DNA from: Arthrobacter sp. PsM3
GTDB taxonomy: Bacteria; Actinomycetota; Actinomycetes; Actinomycetales; Micrococcaceae
Assembly (NCBI RefSeq): GCF_030433895.1
Contig: NZ_JARUXE010000019.1
Coordinates: 24,003 to 88,002, forward strand
Direction of reading: 5' to 3'
DNA: 64,000 bases
Shown: in pieces, positions 21,292-30,169 of the stretch
How positions within the stretch are numbered: position 1 is the stretch's first letter
Layout: each line of letters opens with the position of its first letter
Translations under genes and position numbers: made by a program
Notes under the pieces: generated by a model
Seen by the model: only the letters and a program-made list of their open reading frames with translations
The model's database searches: none
What the model was told of the DNA's origin: nothing

Positions 21292-21406
21292 AACAACGAG
21301 GCCCCGACAAAACGTAAGATTTGTCCGTTGGGAACGTAGCGCCATCCCTTCCGGTCATGGGACACTGAAGAGCGCTTTTCGAAACTTTCCTAGGAGCATG
21401 TCCCGC

Positions 21407-22300
21407 GTGGAATTTATCAATGAGGCCATCCTCCATGCCGCGGGACAATGGTGGATTTATCCGATCCTCACCGTCTTCTGCTTCATCGACGGTTTTGTGC
21501 CGATTCTGCCCAGCGAAACCCTCATCGTCGCCCTGGGTGCCCTCTCCGTCACCTCCGGCCAGCCGAACATGTGGTTCGTGATGGCCGCGGCCGCCCTCGG
21601 CGCAATCGCGGGCGACAACATGGCCTATCTGCTGGGCCGCCATGTCGGCGTCGAGCGCTTCCGCTGGATGCGCAAACCCAAGGTCCAGCGGGCCCTGAAC
21701 TGGGCACGCTATGAACTCGACAAGCGCGGCGCCATGCTGATTTTCACGGCCCGCTACATCCCGGTTGGACGCGTAGCCGTGAACTGGATCGCCGGCACCA
21801 CCGCCTACCCACGCCGCCGCTTCGTCCTCCTCGACATCATCGCCTCCGTCACGTGGGTCGCCTACTCGGCCGGCGTCGGCATCATCGCCGGGAACTGGGT
21901 CCATGAGCACCCGCTGCTCGGGGTCGGCATCGCCGTCGCCTTTGCCGTCGTCCTTGGCATCGTGATCGACCACGCGCTGACCTGGCTGCACCGCTGGCGC
22001 GACACCCGGGGCGCCGCCGCCGCGGCCGGCCGGGCCGCCGCCATGGCTGCCGAAGCCAAGGCCGCACACACGCACACCGCCTCGTCGACGACACCGGGGC
22101 CCGCCGCGCCCGCGCCTGCCAAGGCCGCGCCCGCCAGGGACCCGCAGCCGGGACCCGAGACCACGGGCGCCGCGCCCGCCGGGCCCACCAAGTCCGGGCC
22201 CACCAACGCCGCTCCCAGCGAGGCCGACGCCGTGCCCCGCCAGGCCGGCACCATGTCATTCCCCGCACAGTTGGCGGCGCCGGCCGACGCCGAGGCCTGA
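21407..22300 (+). CDS. DedA family membrane protein (second of two), long C-terminal tail
   Basis: The ~297-residue DedA paralogue has FVPILPSE, IAGDNMAYLLGR and RYIPVGRVAVNWIAG. GTG 21407 is preferred to ATG 21398. AGGAG (21392-21396) is ten bases from GTG but only one base from ATG, and the resulting N terminus (VEFINEAILHAAGQ) aligns with that of the neighbouring paralogue (VQAINDFILAAAGQ). The last ~100 residues are a disordered Ala/Pro-rich tail absent from the paralogue. Confidence 0.88.
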   Translation: MEFINEAILHAAGQWWIYPILTVFCFIDGFVPILPSETLIVALGALSVTSGQPNMWFVMAAAALGAIAGDNMAYLLGRHVGVERFRWMRKPKVQRALNWARYELDKRGAMLIFTARYIPVGRVAVNWIAGTTAYPRRRFVLLDIIASVTWVAYSAGVGIIAGNWVHEHPLLGVGIAVAFAVVLGIVIDHALTWLHRWRDTRGAAAAAGRAAAMAAEAKAAHTHTASSTTPGPAAPAPAKAAPARDPQPGPETTGAAPAGPTKSGPTNAAPSEADAVPRQAGTMSFPAQLAAPADAEA

Positions 22301-22393
22301 ATCCCCGACCGCCGGGCCGCACAGCCCGCACCACCGGCTGTGGGTCCGCCGCGTCCGCTGTCTGACCGGCTGGCATTGCCGGGCCCCCGACCC

Positions 22394-22405
22394 TAAGGTT
22401 GGAGC
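22394..22405 (+). promoter_or_regulatory. Leaderless promoter -10 box of adenosine deaminase gene
   Basis: TAAGGT (22394-22399) lies six bases before GTG 22406. GGAG in those six bases is too close to serve as a ribosome-binding site. Confidence 0.6.
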
Positions 22406-23560
22406 GTGACTGAGATAATTCTTGATGCTGCCCCTGACCTCGACTTCGACCTGAAGGGCCTCCCCAAGGTTTCCCTTCACGACCACCTGGACGGCGGACT
22501 CCGTCCGGCCACCATCATTGAACTTGCCGAGGCTGCGGGACACACCCTGCCCTCCACCGACCCCGTCGCCTTGGGGGAGTGGTTCCGCGAATCCGCCGAC
22601 TCCGGCTCGCTGGTCCGCTACCTTGAGACCTTCGACCACACCATCGCCGTGATGCAGACGAAGGAAGGTCTCTTCCGCGTTGCCAAGGAATTCGTCGAAG
22701 ACCTCGCCGACGACGGCGTGGTCTACGGCGAAGTACGCTGGGCCCCGGAGCAGCACCTCCAGCAGGGCCTGAGCCTGGACGACGCCGTCGAGGCCGTGCA
22801 GGCTGGCCTCGACGCCGGCGTCGACGCCGTCGCCGAGACCGGCCGCGACATCCAGGTCGGCCAGCTGATCACCGCGATGCGCCACGCCGAACGCGGCCAG
22901 GAAATCGCCGAGCTGGCCGTCCGCCACCGCAACAACGGCGCCGTCGGCTTCGACATCGCCGGTGCCGAGGACGGCTTCCTGCCGTCCCGTTTCAAGGACG
23001 CCTTCACCTACCTGGCCCAGCACAACTTCCCGGCTACGGTCCACGCCGGGGAAGCCGCCGGACTCGAAAGCATCCAGTCTGCCCTGGTCGACGGACGCGC
23101 CCTGCGCCTGGGTCACGGCGTCCGGATCGCCGAGGACATCACCGTTGAATTCGAAGACGAAGATGCCGACGCCGAGAGCGATGAGGCCGACGACAACATC
23201 GGCATGGTTACCCTCGGTGAGCTGGCCAGCTGGGTCCGCGACCGCGGCATCGCGCTGGAGATCTGCCCGTCATCCAATCTGCAGACCGGTGCCGTCGCCG
23301 GCTTCGGCGAGGGAATCGAAAGCCACCCCCTGGACATGCTCTACCAGCTCGGCTTCAACGTCACCATCAACACGGACAACCGGCTCATGAGCGGCGTGAC
23401 CCTCACGGACGAGTTCGAACTGCTGGTCGAGACGTTCGACTACGACCTCGATGACCTGCTAGAGCTGACGCTGAACGCGGCCGAGGCAGCCTTCCTGCCG
23501 CTTGAGGAGAAGGAAGCCCTCGTCGAATACATCAACGAGGCTTACGCCGACCTTGGCTAA
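22406..23560 (+). CDS. add: Adenosine deaminase
   Basis: The 384-residue zinc amidohydrolase turns adenosine into inosine. Zinc ligands H25 and H27 lie in SLHDHLDGG, a further His in TVHAGEAAG, and the Asp pair region in INTDNRLMSG; EICPSSNLQTG is the family block. An unusual acidic stretch (about 15 Asp/Glu residues, around residues 245-263) interrupts the region after the third ligand. It completes the purine side of the nucleoside salvage cluster. Its stop overlaps possible starts of mazG. Confidence 0.94.
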   Translation: MTEIILDAAPDLDFDLKGLPKVSLHDHLDGGLRPATIIELAEAAGHTLPSTDPVALGEWFRESADSGSLVRYLETFDHTIAVMQTKEGLFRVAKEFVEDLADDGVVYGEVRWAPEQHLQQGLSLDDAVEAVQAGLDAGVDAVAETGRDIQVGQLITAMRHAERGQEIAELAVRHRNNGAVGFDIAGAEDGFLPSRFKDAFTYLAQHNFPATVHAGEAAGLESIQSALVDGRALRLGHGVRIAEDITVEFEDEDADAESDEADDNIGMVTLGELASWVRDRGIALEICPSSNLQTGAVAGFGEGIESHPLDMLYQLGFNVTINTDNRLMSGVTLTDEFELLVETFDYDLDDLLELTLNAAEAAFLPLEEKEALVEYINEAYADLG

Positions 23561-23573
23561 CGAGGACAACACG

Positions 23574-24305
23574 GTGGGCGCGCTGGCCGGTGGGCCCACG
23601 GCAGCAGGGGTCCCCGGCCGAGCTTGCGAGGTCGGGGAGCTGGTGGGGGTTATAGCCCAGCTGCGCGCCCACTGCCCCTGGATGGGTGCCCTCACCCACG
23701 AATCCCTCGTTGAGTACCTCCTCGAGGAGGCCTACGAGGTGGCGGAAACCATCGAGACGGCCGCCGGCGACGCCGAGCTGAAGGCCGAACTGGGCGACGT
23801 CCTGCTCCAGGTGGTCCTCCACGCCCGGCTTGCCCAGGAGCGCGCCGCTTTCGACCTCGACGACGTCGCCCGCGGACTCACCGCCAAAATGATCCGGCGC
23901 AACCCGCATGTCTTCCGGCCGGACGGCTCGCTGCGGGAGACGTTTCCGGCGACGGTGGAGGAAATCGTCCGGAAATGGGATGCGGTCAAGCGTTCGGAGC
24001 AGGTGCTGCACTCCGGGCACCCGCACTCCGGCGCTGACCCCTCCCTGAGCCGGGGGCCCCTCGGCGGTGTCCCCGCCGCCCTTCCGGCGCTGGCCCGGGC
24101 CCAGAAACTCCTGGACCGCGCCGAACGTGCGGGCCTCCCCGCGTCCTTCGAGCCGGTCGGGATACCGTCCACGGAAGAGGACCTCGGGGACCTGCTCTTC
24201 GCGGTCGCCGCCGCCGCCAGCGCGCGGGGGCTCGACGCCGAACGCGCCCTGCGCGGCGCCAACCGACGCTTCCAGGAGAGCCACTCCCCGCCGTCGTCGC
24301 CGTGA
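23574..24305 (+). CDS. mazG: MazG family nucleoside triphosphate pyrophosphohydrolase
   Basis: The ~243-residue all-alpha NTP pyrophosphatase hydrolyses (d)NTPs to monophosphates and helps clear damaged nucleotides. LVEYLLEEAYEVAETIE and ELGDVLLQVVLHARL carry the ExxE and ExxD metal ligands. A second, weaker copy (TEEDLGDLLFAV) lies near residue 200. GTG 23574 has CGAGG eight bases upstream; TTG 23553, overlapping the add stop, is an alternative. Confidence 0.9.
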   Translation: MGALAGGPTAAGVPGRACEVGELVGVIAQLRAHCPWMGALTHESLVEYLLEEAYEVAETIETAAGDAELKAELGDVLLQVVLHARLAQERAAFDLDDVARGLTAKMIRRNPHVFRPDGSLRETFPATVEEIVRKWDAVKRSEQVLHSGHPHSGADPSLSRGPLGGVPAALPALARAQKLLDRAERAGLPASFEPVGIPSTEEDLGDLLFAVAAAASARGLDAERALRGANRRFQESHSPPSSP

Positions 24306-24414
24306 TCCAGCAAAATGACGTCCGGGGACTGGATAGGTTTCTGTAACTTATCCCACTCTCGACTAGGCTGGGTAGCGACGAGGACGTCGGTTATTCAGCA
24401 TGATCCCAGCTTGA

Positions 24415-25743
<1,329 letters not shown>

Positions 25744-25759
25744 TAACAGCACGAACTGC

Positions 25760-25807
25760 GAACCGGTGGCTATGGTTGAAAGACCATGGCCACCGGTTCC
25801 CTTTTTT
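25760..25807 (+). terminator. Intrinsic terminator of eno
   Basis: GAACCGGTGGC (25760-25770) pairs with GCCACCGGTTC (25789-25799), with further pairing inside, and is followed by a run of six T (25802-25807). This is the best intrinsic terminator in the window. Confidence 0.9.
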
Positions 25808-25931
25808 GGCGCTCTTGTGGTGCCGCGCAGCCGGCCCTGGCCGGCTCCGGCCCCAGCCGGCACAGGCCACGGGGATCAGCACTGAACACAAGCAAGCCGG
25901 CCGGGTGAGAACCCGGCATTACAGGAGTGAC

Positions 25932-26780
25932 ATGGCTACCCGTCGACCCAAGGTTCCCCGGGCCACGCCTGCGGCCCCGAAGGCTCCGGACACAAACGAC
26001 GGCGGCGACGTCATCCAGGCTGATTTCGGCGTTTCCCGCGAGGCCCACCCGCACGCGTCCGGCAGCGCCCGCACGGCCGGCCCGCACACCGGAGGATCCC
26101 CACGGCAGGCCGCCGCTCCGTCGGCCGCCGCCCGGCAGAACGCAGCGACAGCAGGCCCAGGGAAGTCGGGCACGGCGACGACGCCTCGCGCCGCCAAGTC
26201 AGGCACGGCACCCGGCGCCGCGAAGTCAGGCGCCGGGACGCCCGGTACCGCGACGCCCGGCACCGCGAAGTCAGGCGCAGCCAAGCCCGGTGCAGCCAAG
26301 CCCGGCACAGCCAAGCCCGGCACAGCCAAGCCCGGCACAGCCAAACAGTCCAAGGACGGCTCCGCGCAAGCGGGGGAGCATCTCGGCCCGGTCCCCGCCA
26401 AGGCTTTCTCCGGCCGGATGCTGGCGCTGTTCGTCGTCATGATTGCCATCACCATCATGCTGGCGCCCACGGTCAAGATCTTCTTCGAAAAGCGGGCCGA
26501 AATCGCCGCGCTTCAGGCGGACATCTCGGCCAAAAAGTCCCAGCAGAGTGACCTCCGGCTCCAGGTTTCCCGGTGGCAGGATCCGAACTACGTGAAACAG
26601 CAGGCCCGCGACCGCATTAACATGGTTATGCCCGGAGAAACGGGCTACTGGGTCTTCGGCAGCGATCTGCCGGCCGGAGCCTCCAGTGGCGCGGCCGGTG
26701 CAGGATCAGCACAGGACCCGGCCGAGCTGCCTTGGGTGGACTCCCTCTGGGACTCCGTCCGGCGCTCGGCGACAGACTAA
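25932..26780 (+). CDS. FtsB/DivIC family septum formation initiator with repetitive N-terminal tail
   Basis: The 282-residue single-pass division protein has one membrane segment near residues 160-180 (LFVVMIAITIMLAPTV). An extracellular coiled coil (EKRAEIAALQADISAKKSQQ as a landmark) and the family block WQDPNYVKQQARDRINMVMPGE follow. It joins FtsL and FtsQ at the divisome. The first ~155 residues are a disordered Ala/Gly/Lys/Pro tail with tandem GTAKP repeats. ATG 25932 has AGGAG six bases upstream. Confidence 0.9.
   Translation: MATRRPKVPRATPAAPKAPDTNDGGDVIQADFGVSREAHPHASGSARTAGPHTGGSPRQAAAPSAAARQNAATAGPGKSGTATTPRAAKSGTAPGAAKSGAGTPGTATPGTAKSGAAKPGAAKPGTAKPGTAKPGTAKQSKDGSAQAGEHLGPVPAKAFSGRMLALFVVMIAITIMLAPTVKIFFEKRAEIAALQADISAKKSQQSDLRLQVSRWQDPNYVKQQARDRINMVMPGETGYWVFGSDLPAGASSGAAGAGSAQDPAELPWVDSLWDSVRRSATD
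26277..26345 (+). repeat. 15-bp tandem repeat in the ftsB/divIC coding region
   Basis: Four 15-bp units of the form (G/A)CAGCCAAGCCCGG(T/C) run from 26277 to 26336, followed by a partial unit. They encode (G/A/T)AKPG repeats in the cytoplasmic tail. Copy number is likely to vary between strains. Confidence 0.85.
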
Positions 26781-26845
26781 GACGCGGCGCCCGCCGCAGG
26801 ATTGTCCGCCGGACAAGCCAGACAGGGCAGGAAGGTGCCGCGCCC

Positions 26846-27655
26846 GTGGACGAGAACCCAGTGGACGAGAACCTGATGGCAGTGCACCCGGCAACGCCGG
26901 AGACCGCCGGCTCCACGGCGGAGTTCCGCCGACCCTCGCCCCGCGACCTCGATGTCCTGAGCCGGCAGCTGGGCCGCCCGGTGCGTGATGTCGTGGAGAT
27001 TCCGGCCCGCTGCGTCTGCGGCAACCCGCTGGTGGCGGCCACTTCCCCGCGGCTGAGCAACGGCACACCCTTCCCCACAACCTTCTACCTGACGCACCCG
27101 GTCATCACCTCGGCGGTGTCGCGCCTCGAGGCGGCGGGCCTGATGAATGAGATGAACGAACGGCTCGGGGGAGACCCGGCCCTGGCGGCGGACTACCGTG
27201 CCGCCCACGAAGCGTACCTGGCCTCCCGCGCCGGGATCGGGGCCAGGTCCGGGATCGGCGCCGTCCCCGAGATCGACGGCATCTCCGCCGGCGGCATGCC
27301 TACCCGCGTCAAATGCCTGCACGTCCTGGTGGGCCATTCGCTGGCCGCCGGACCGGGCGTGAATCCGCTCGGCGACGAGGCCATCGCAGCCATCGGCGAA
27401 TGGTGGACCAGGGACCGCTGCTACTGCGACGGCGCCTGGGACACCGGCGGTGAAGCCCCCTCGCAGGACCTCAGCCGGCACGGCCCGCAGGGACTCCCGG
27501 AGATCGTGGGCCGGCCGGCCCCGGTCCGGAAGGCTCGCACCGCAGATCCCGGCAATACCCTCGACACCCCAGACGCCGGAACGGTACAGCATGCCGGAAC
27601 CGCCGGAACCGCCGGAACCGCTGGAACCGATCCCAAAGACGGGGCCGCCCAGTGA
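26846..27655 (+). CDS. DUF501 domain-containing protein
   Basis: The ~269-residue protein matches the actinobacterial DUF501 family, normally found between divIC and ppx. The core begins DLDVLSRQLGRPVRDVVEI and contains RCVCGNPLV, FPTTFYLTHP and VKCLHVLVGHSLAAGPGVNPLGDEA; the conserved Cys and His residues suggest a metal site. The biochemical function is unknown. GTG 26846 has AGGAAGG ten bases upstream; ATG 26876 is the main alternative. The C-terminal tail contains (GTA)n repeats just before ppx. Confidence 0.85.
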   Translation: MDENPVDENLMAVHPATPETAGSTAEFRRPSPRDLDVLSRQLGRPVRDVVEIPARCVCGNPLVAATSPRLSNGTPFPTTFYLTHPVITSAVSRLEAAGLMNEMNERLGGDPALAADYRAAHEAYLASRAGIGARSGIGAVPEIDGISAGGMPTRVKCLHVLVGHSLAAGPGVNPLGDEAIAAIGEWWTRDRCYCDGAWDTGGEAPSQDLSRHGPQGLPEIVGRPAPVRKARTADPGNTLDTPDAGTVQHAGTAGTAGTAGTDPKDGAAQ

Positions 27656-28599
27656 CCCGCGTGGCCGCCGTCGACTGCGGCACCAACTCGATCCGCCTGC
27701 TCATCGCCGACGCGGACACCGACGGGGCGGCTCCCCGGCTGGCCGACGTCGTGCGCGAAATGCGCGTCGTCCGGCTCGGCCAGGGAGTGGACGCCACCGG
27801 CGAACTTGCCCAGGAGGCACTGGACCGGACCTTCGCAGCCGCCGCGGACTACGCCGGGCAGATCCGCCGGCACGGGGCGACCAAGCTCCGCTTCGTCGCG
27901 ACCTCTGCCACCCGCGACGCCGGCAACCGGCAGGTCTTCGTCGATGGCATCCGCGAAATCCTCGGCGTCGAACCCGAGGTCATCACCGGGGACGAGGAAG
28001 CCGCCCTGTCCTTCGCCGGCGCCAGCAGCGTGCTGCCCTCCCGGGGCGAGGACCCGGTCCTCGTGGTCGACCTCGGCGGCGGCAGCACCGAGTTCGTGCT
28101 GGGCAGTGCCGGCGGAGTCATCGCCGCCAAAAGCGTCGACATCGGCTGTGTCCGGATGACTGAACGCCACCTGCGCAGCGACCCGCCCACGGCAGAACAG
28201 ATTGCCGCCGCGGAGGCGGACGTCGACGCAGCCATCGATGAGGCGGCCCGGACCGTCCCGCTGGACCGCAGCGCCGCCGTCGTCGGGGTGGCAGGTTCCA
28301 TCACCACCATCACGGCCCACGCGCTCCGCCTGACAGAGTACTCCCCGGCGGCGATCCACGGCACCGAACTCTCGCTCGACGTCGTGCGCCGGGCCTGTAG
28401 CGAACTGCTGGCGATGTCACACGCGGAACGGGCTGCCCTGCCCTACATGCACCCGGGCCGGGTGGACGTGATTGGGGCAGGCGCCCTCGTGTGGCGGCGC
28501 GTCCTGGAACGGCTCGCCGGGGCCACCGGCCACAGGGTCACGACGGCCGTCACCAGCGAACACGATATTCTTGATGGAATTGCCTTGAGCATCAGCTAG
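27652..28599 (+). CDS. Ppx/GppA exopolyphosphatase family protein
   Basis: The 315-residue ASKHA-fold phosphatase cleaves inorganic polyphosphate and/or pppGpp. AAVDCGTNSIRLLIAD is the phosphate-1 loop and VVDLGGGSTEFVLG the phosphate-2 loop; VAGSITTITAHAL follows. It is the short form, as in mycobacterial Ppx1/Ppx2. GTG 27652 overlaps the DUF501 stop (GTGA). Confidence 0.92.
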   Translation: MTRVAAVDCGTNSIRLLIADADTDGAAPRLADVVREMRVVRLGQGVDATGELAQEALDRTFAAAADYAGQIRRHGATKLRFVATSATRDAGNRQVFVDGIREILGVEPEVITGDEEAALSFAGASSVLPSRGEDPVLVVDLGGGSTEFVLGSAGGVIAAKSVDIGCVRMTERHLRSDPPTAEQIAAAEADVDAAIDEAARTVPLDRSAAVVGVAGSITTITAHALRLTEYSPAAIHGTELSLDVVRRACSELLAMSHAERAALPYMHPGRVDVIGAGALVWRRVLERLAGATGHRVTTAVTSEHDILDGIALSIS

Positions 28600-28736
28600 G
28601 CAACAGACTGGCTGGACTGTGTGTCCGCCGGACGCGCCGCCCAGGCCCCCTTCCGACATCCCCGCCCGGATCCCCCGGCAGTCCGCAGCGCCACCGTATC
28701 CGCAGCACCACTGCTGTCCCGCCGATAGGACCTGAA

Positions 28737-30131
28737 ATGACCAGAGCAACAGCCCGGCGCCGCCGGACCGCCTCCGCGTTAATGGCCTTGGCCCTTGCGG
28801 GCGGCACCCTGACAACGGCTTTGACCGCAGCCCCGGCCGCGCACGCCGACGCCTGGCGCGACAAGGAATACTGGCTGGCCGAATCCGGCATCACCAAGGC
28901 CTGGGAAGTCTCCAAGGGCGCCAACGTCAAGGTCGCCGTGATCGACAGCGGCGTGGACGGCAAGCACCCCGACCTCGCCGGAGTGCTGGCCGGCGGCGTC
29001 GACATCTCCGGCGCCGGAACCCCGGACGGCCAGAAAAGCATCGGCGCGAAGCCCGAGCACGGCACGCTCGTAGCCACCATGCTGGCAGGCCACGGCCACC
29101 AGCCCCCCGATTCGACGGCGAAGCCCAGCCCCAGCCCCAGCCCGGCCCCGGCCGTCAGCCCGGACGGGATCGTCGGGGTGGCACCCGAAGCGCAGCTGCT
29201 GTCCGTCTCCACCTGGCTCGGATCGGCCAACCCCGGCGGCAAGAGCGACCAGGACCAGATTCCCCAGGCCGTCCGCTGGGCCGTCGACAACGGAGCCCGC
29301 GTCATCAACATCTCGCTGGGCAGCACCTCGCCGGAATGGCCGCAAAGCTGGGATGCGGCCTTCCTCTACGCCGAGCAGAAGGACGTGGTGATCGTTGCCG
29401 CCGCCGGCAACCGGGGCGGCGGCAACATCCAGGTCGGAGCCCCGGCCACCATCCCCGGCGTGCTGACCGTCGCCGGGCTGGACCGCAAGGGCACCGCCAG
29501 CATCGATTCTTCATCCCAGGGCATCAGCATCGGCGTCGCGGCCCCCGCGGAAAACCTGATCGGCGGCCTGCCCGGCGGCGGCTACGCGGAATGGGCCGGC
29601 ACGTCCGGCGCCACCCCGATCGTGGCCGGCGTTGCGGCCCTGATCCGCTCCAAATGGCCGGACATGACGGCCAGCCAGGTCATCAACAGAATCGTCAGCA
29701 CCGCGAAGGACGCCGGCGCCCCGGGGAAGGACCCGCTCTACGGTTTCGGCGTCCTCGACGCCGAGGCCGCACTCAAGGCCGACGTGGCCGACACCCGGAC
29801 CAATCCGCTGGGTTCGATCTCCGACTGGATCCGCGTCCACCGGCGGGGCAATCTGGCCACGACGCCGGCCGCCGCCGCGGCGGCCCCGTCCAGTGCGGCC
29901 CCCACCCTCCCCGAGGCCACCGTCCCGGTCGCGGAGCCCCCGTCCGAACTCGACGGCGCCGTGCCGGCCATGGTGGTGCTCGGCTTCGGCGGACTGTTCC
30001 TGTGCATCGTGGCCGCCGCCGTCTTCCAGCTCCGCCGGGCGGCACGCACGCCCCCCGCGGAGGGCCCCGACGGCCCCGGGGACCCGGACACCGGAGCGCG
30101 TGATTCGGTGGATTCCAGCGGGAAACCGTAG
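28737..30131 (+). CDS. S8 family serine peptidase, mycosin-like, membrane anchored
   Basis: The 464-residue secreted subtilase has a signal peptide of ~36 residues (basic start, ALMALALAGG core, AHA cleavage region). The triad appears in AVIDSGVDGKHPDL (Asp), EHGTLVATMLAG (His) and GTSGATPIVAGVAALI (Ser), with AAAGNRGGG as the oxyanion Asn region. A C-terminal membrane helix (near residues 415-440) and a short polar tail match the topology of type VII secretion mycosins. No ESX genes lie nearby, so a link to secretion is unproven. A Pro/Ser-rich loop follows the catalytic His. Confidence 0.88.
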   Translation: MTRATARRRRTASALMALALAGGTLTTALTAAPAAHADAWRDKEYWLAESGITKAWEVSKGANVKVAVIDSGVDGKHPDLAGVLAGGVDISGAGTPDGQKSIGAKPEHGTLVATMLAGHGHQPPDSTAKPSPSPSPAPAVSPDGIVGVAPEAQLLSVSTWLGSANPGGKSDQDQIPQAVRWAVDNGARVINISLGSTSPEWPQSWDAAFLYAEQKDVVIVAAAGNRGGGNIQVGAPATIPGVLTVAGLDRKGTASIDSSSQGISIGVAAPAENLIGGLPGGGYAEWAGTSGATPIVAGVAALIRSKWPDMTASQVINRIVSTAKDAGAPGKDPLYGFGVLDAEAALKADVADTRTNPLGSISDWIRVHRRGNLATTPAAAAAAPSSAAPTLPEATVPVAEPPSELDGAVPAMVVLGFGGLFLCIVAAAVFQLRRAARTPPAEGPDGPGDPDTGARDSVDSSGKP

Positions 30132-30157
30132 TTAGTGAAGTTTTTCACAAACTACGG
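30126..30157. promoter_or_regulatory. Rex-type operator overlapping the ndh promoter
   Basis: CCGTAGTTAGTGAA (30126-30139), GTTT, then TTCACAAACTACGG (30144-30157), with 13 of 14 arm bases paired. The core AGTGAAGTTTTTCACA differs by one base from the Rex consensus TGTGAA-N4-TTCACA. It ends directly at the -10 box, so a bound redox repressor would block transcription. Confidence 0.75.
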
Positions 30158-30169
30158 TATTCTTGGGGA
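30158..30169 (+). promoter_or_regulatory. Leaderless promoter -10 box of ndh
   Basis: TATTCT (30158-30163) lies six bases before ATG 30170. There is no Shine-Dalgarno sequence at a usable distance. Confidence 0.7.
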
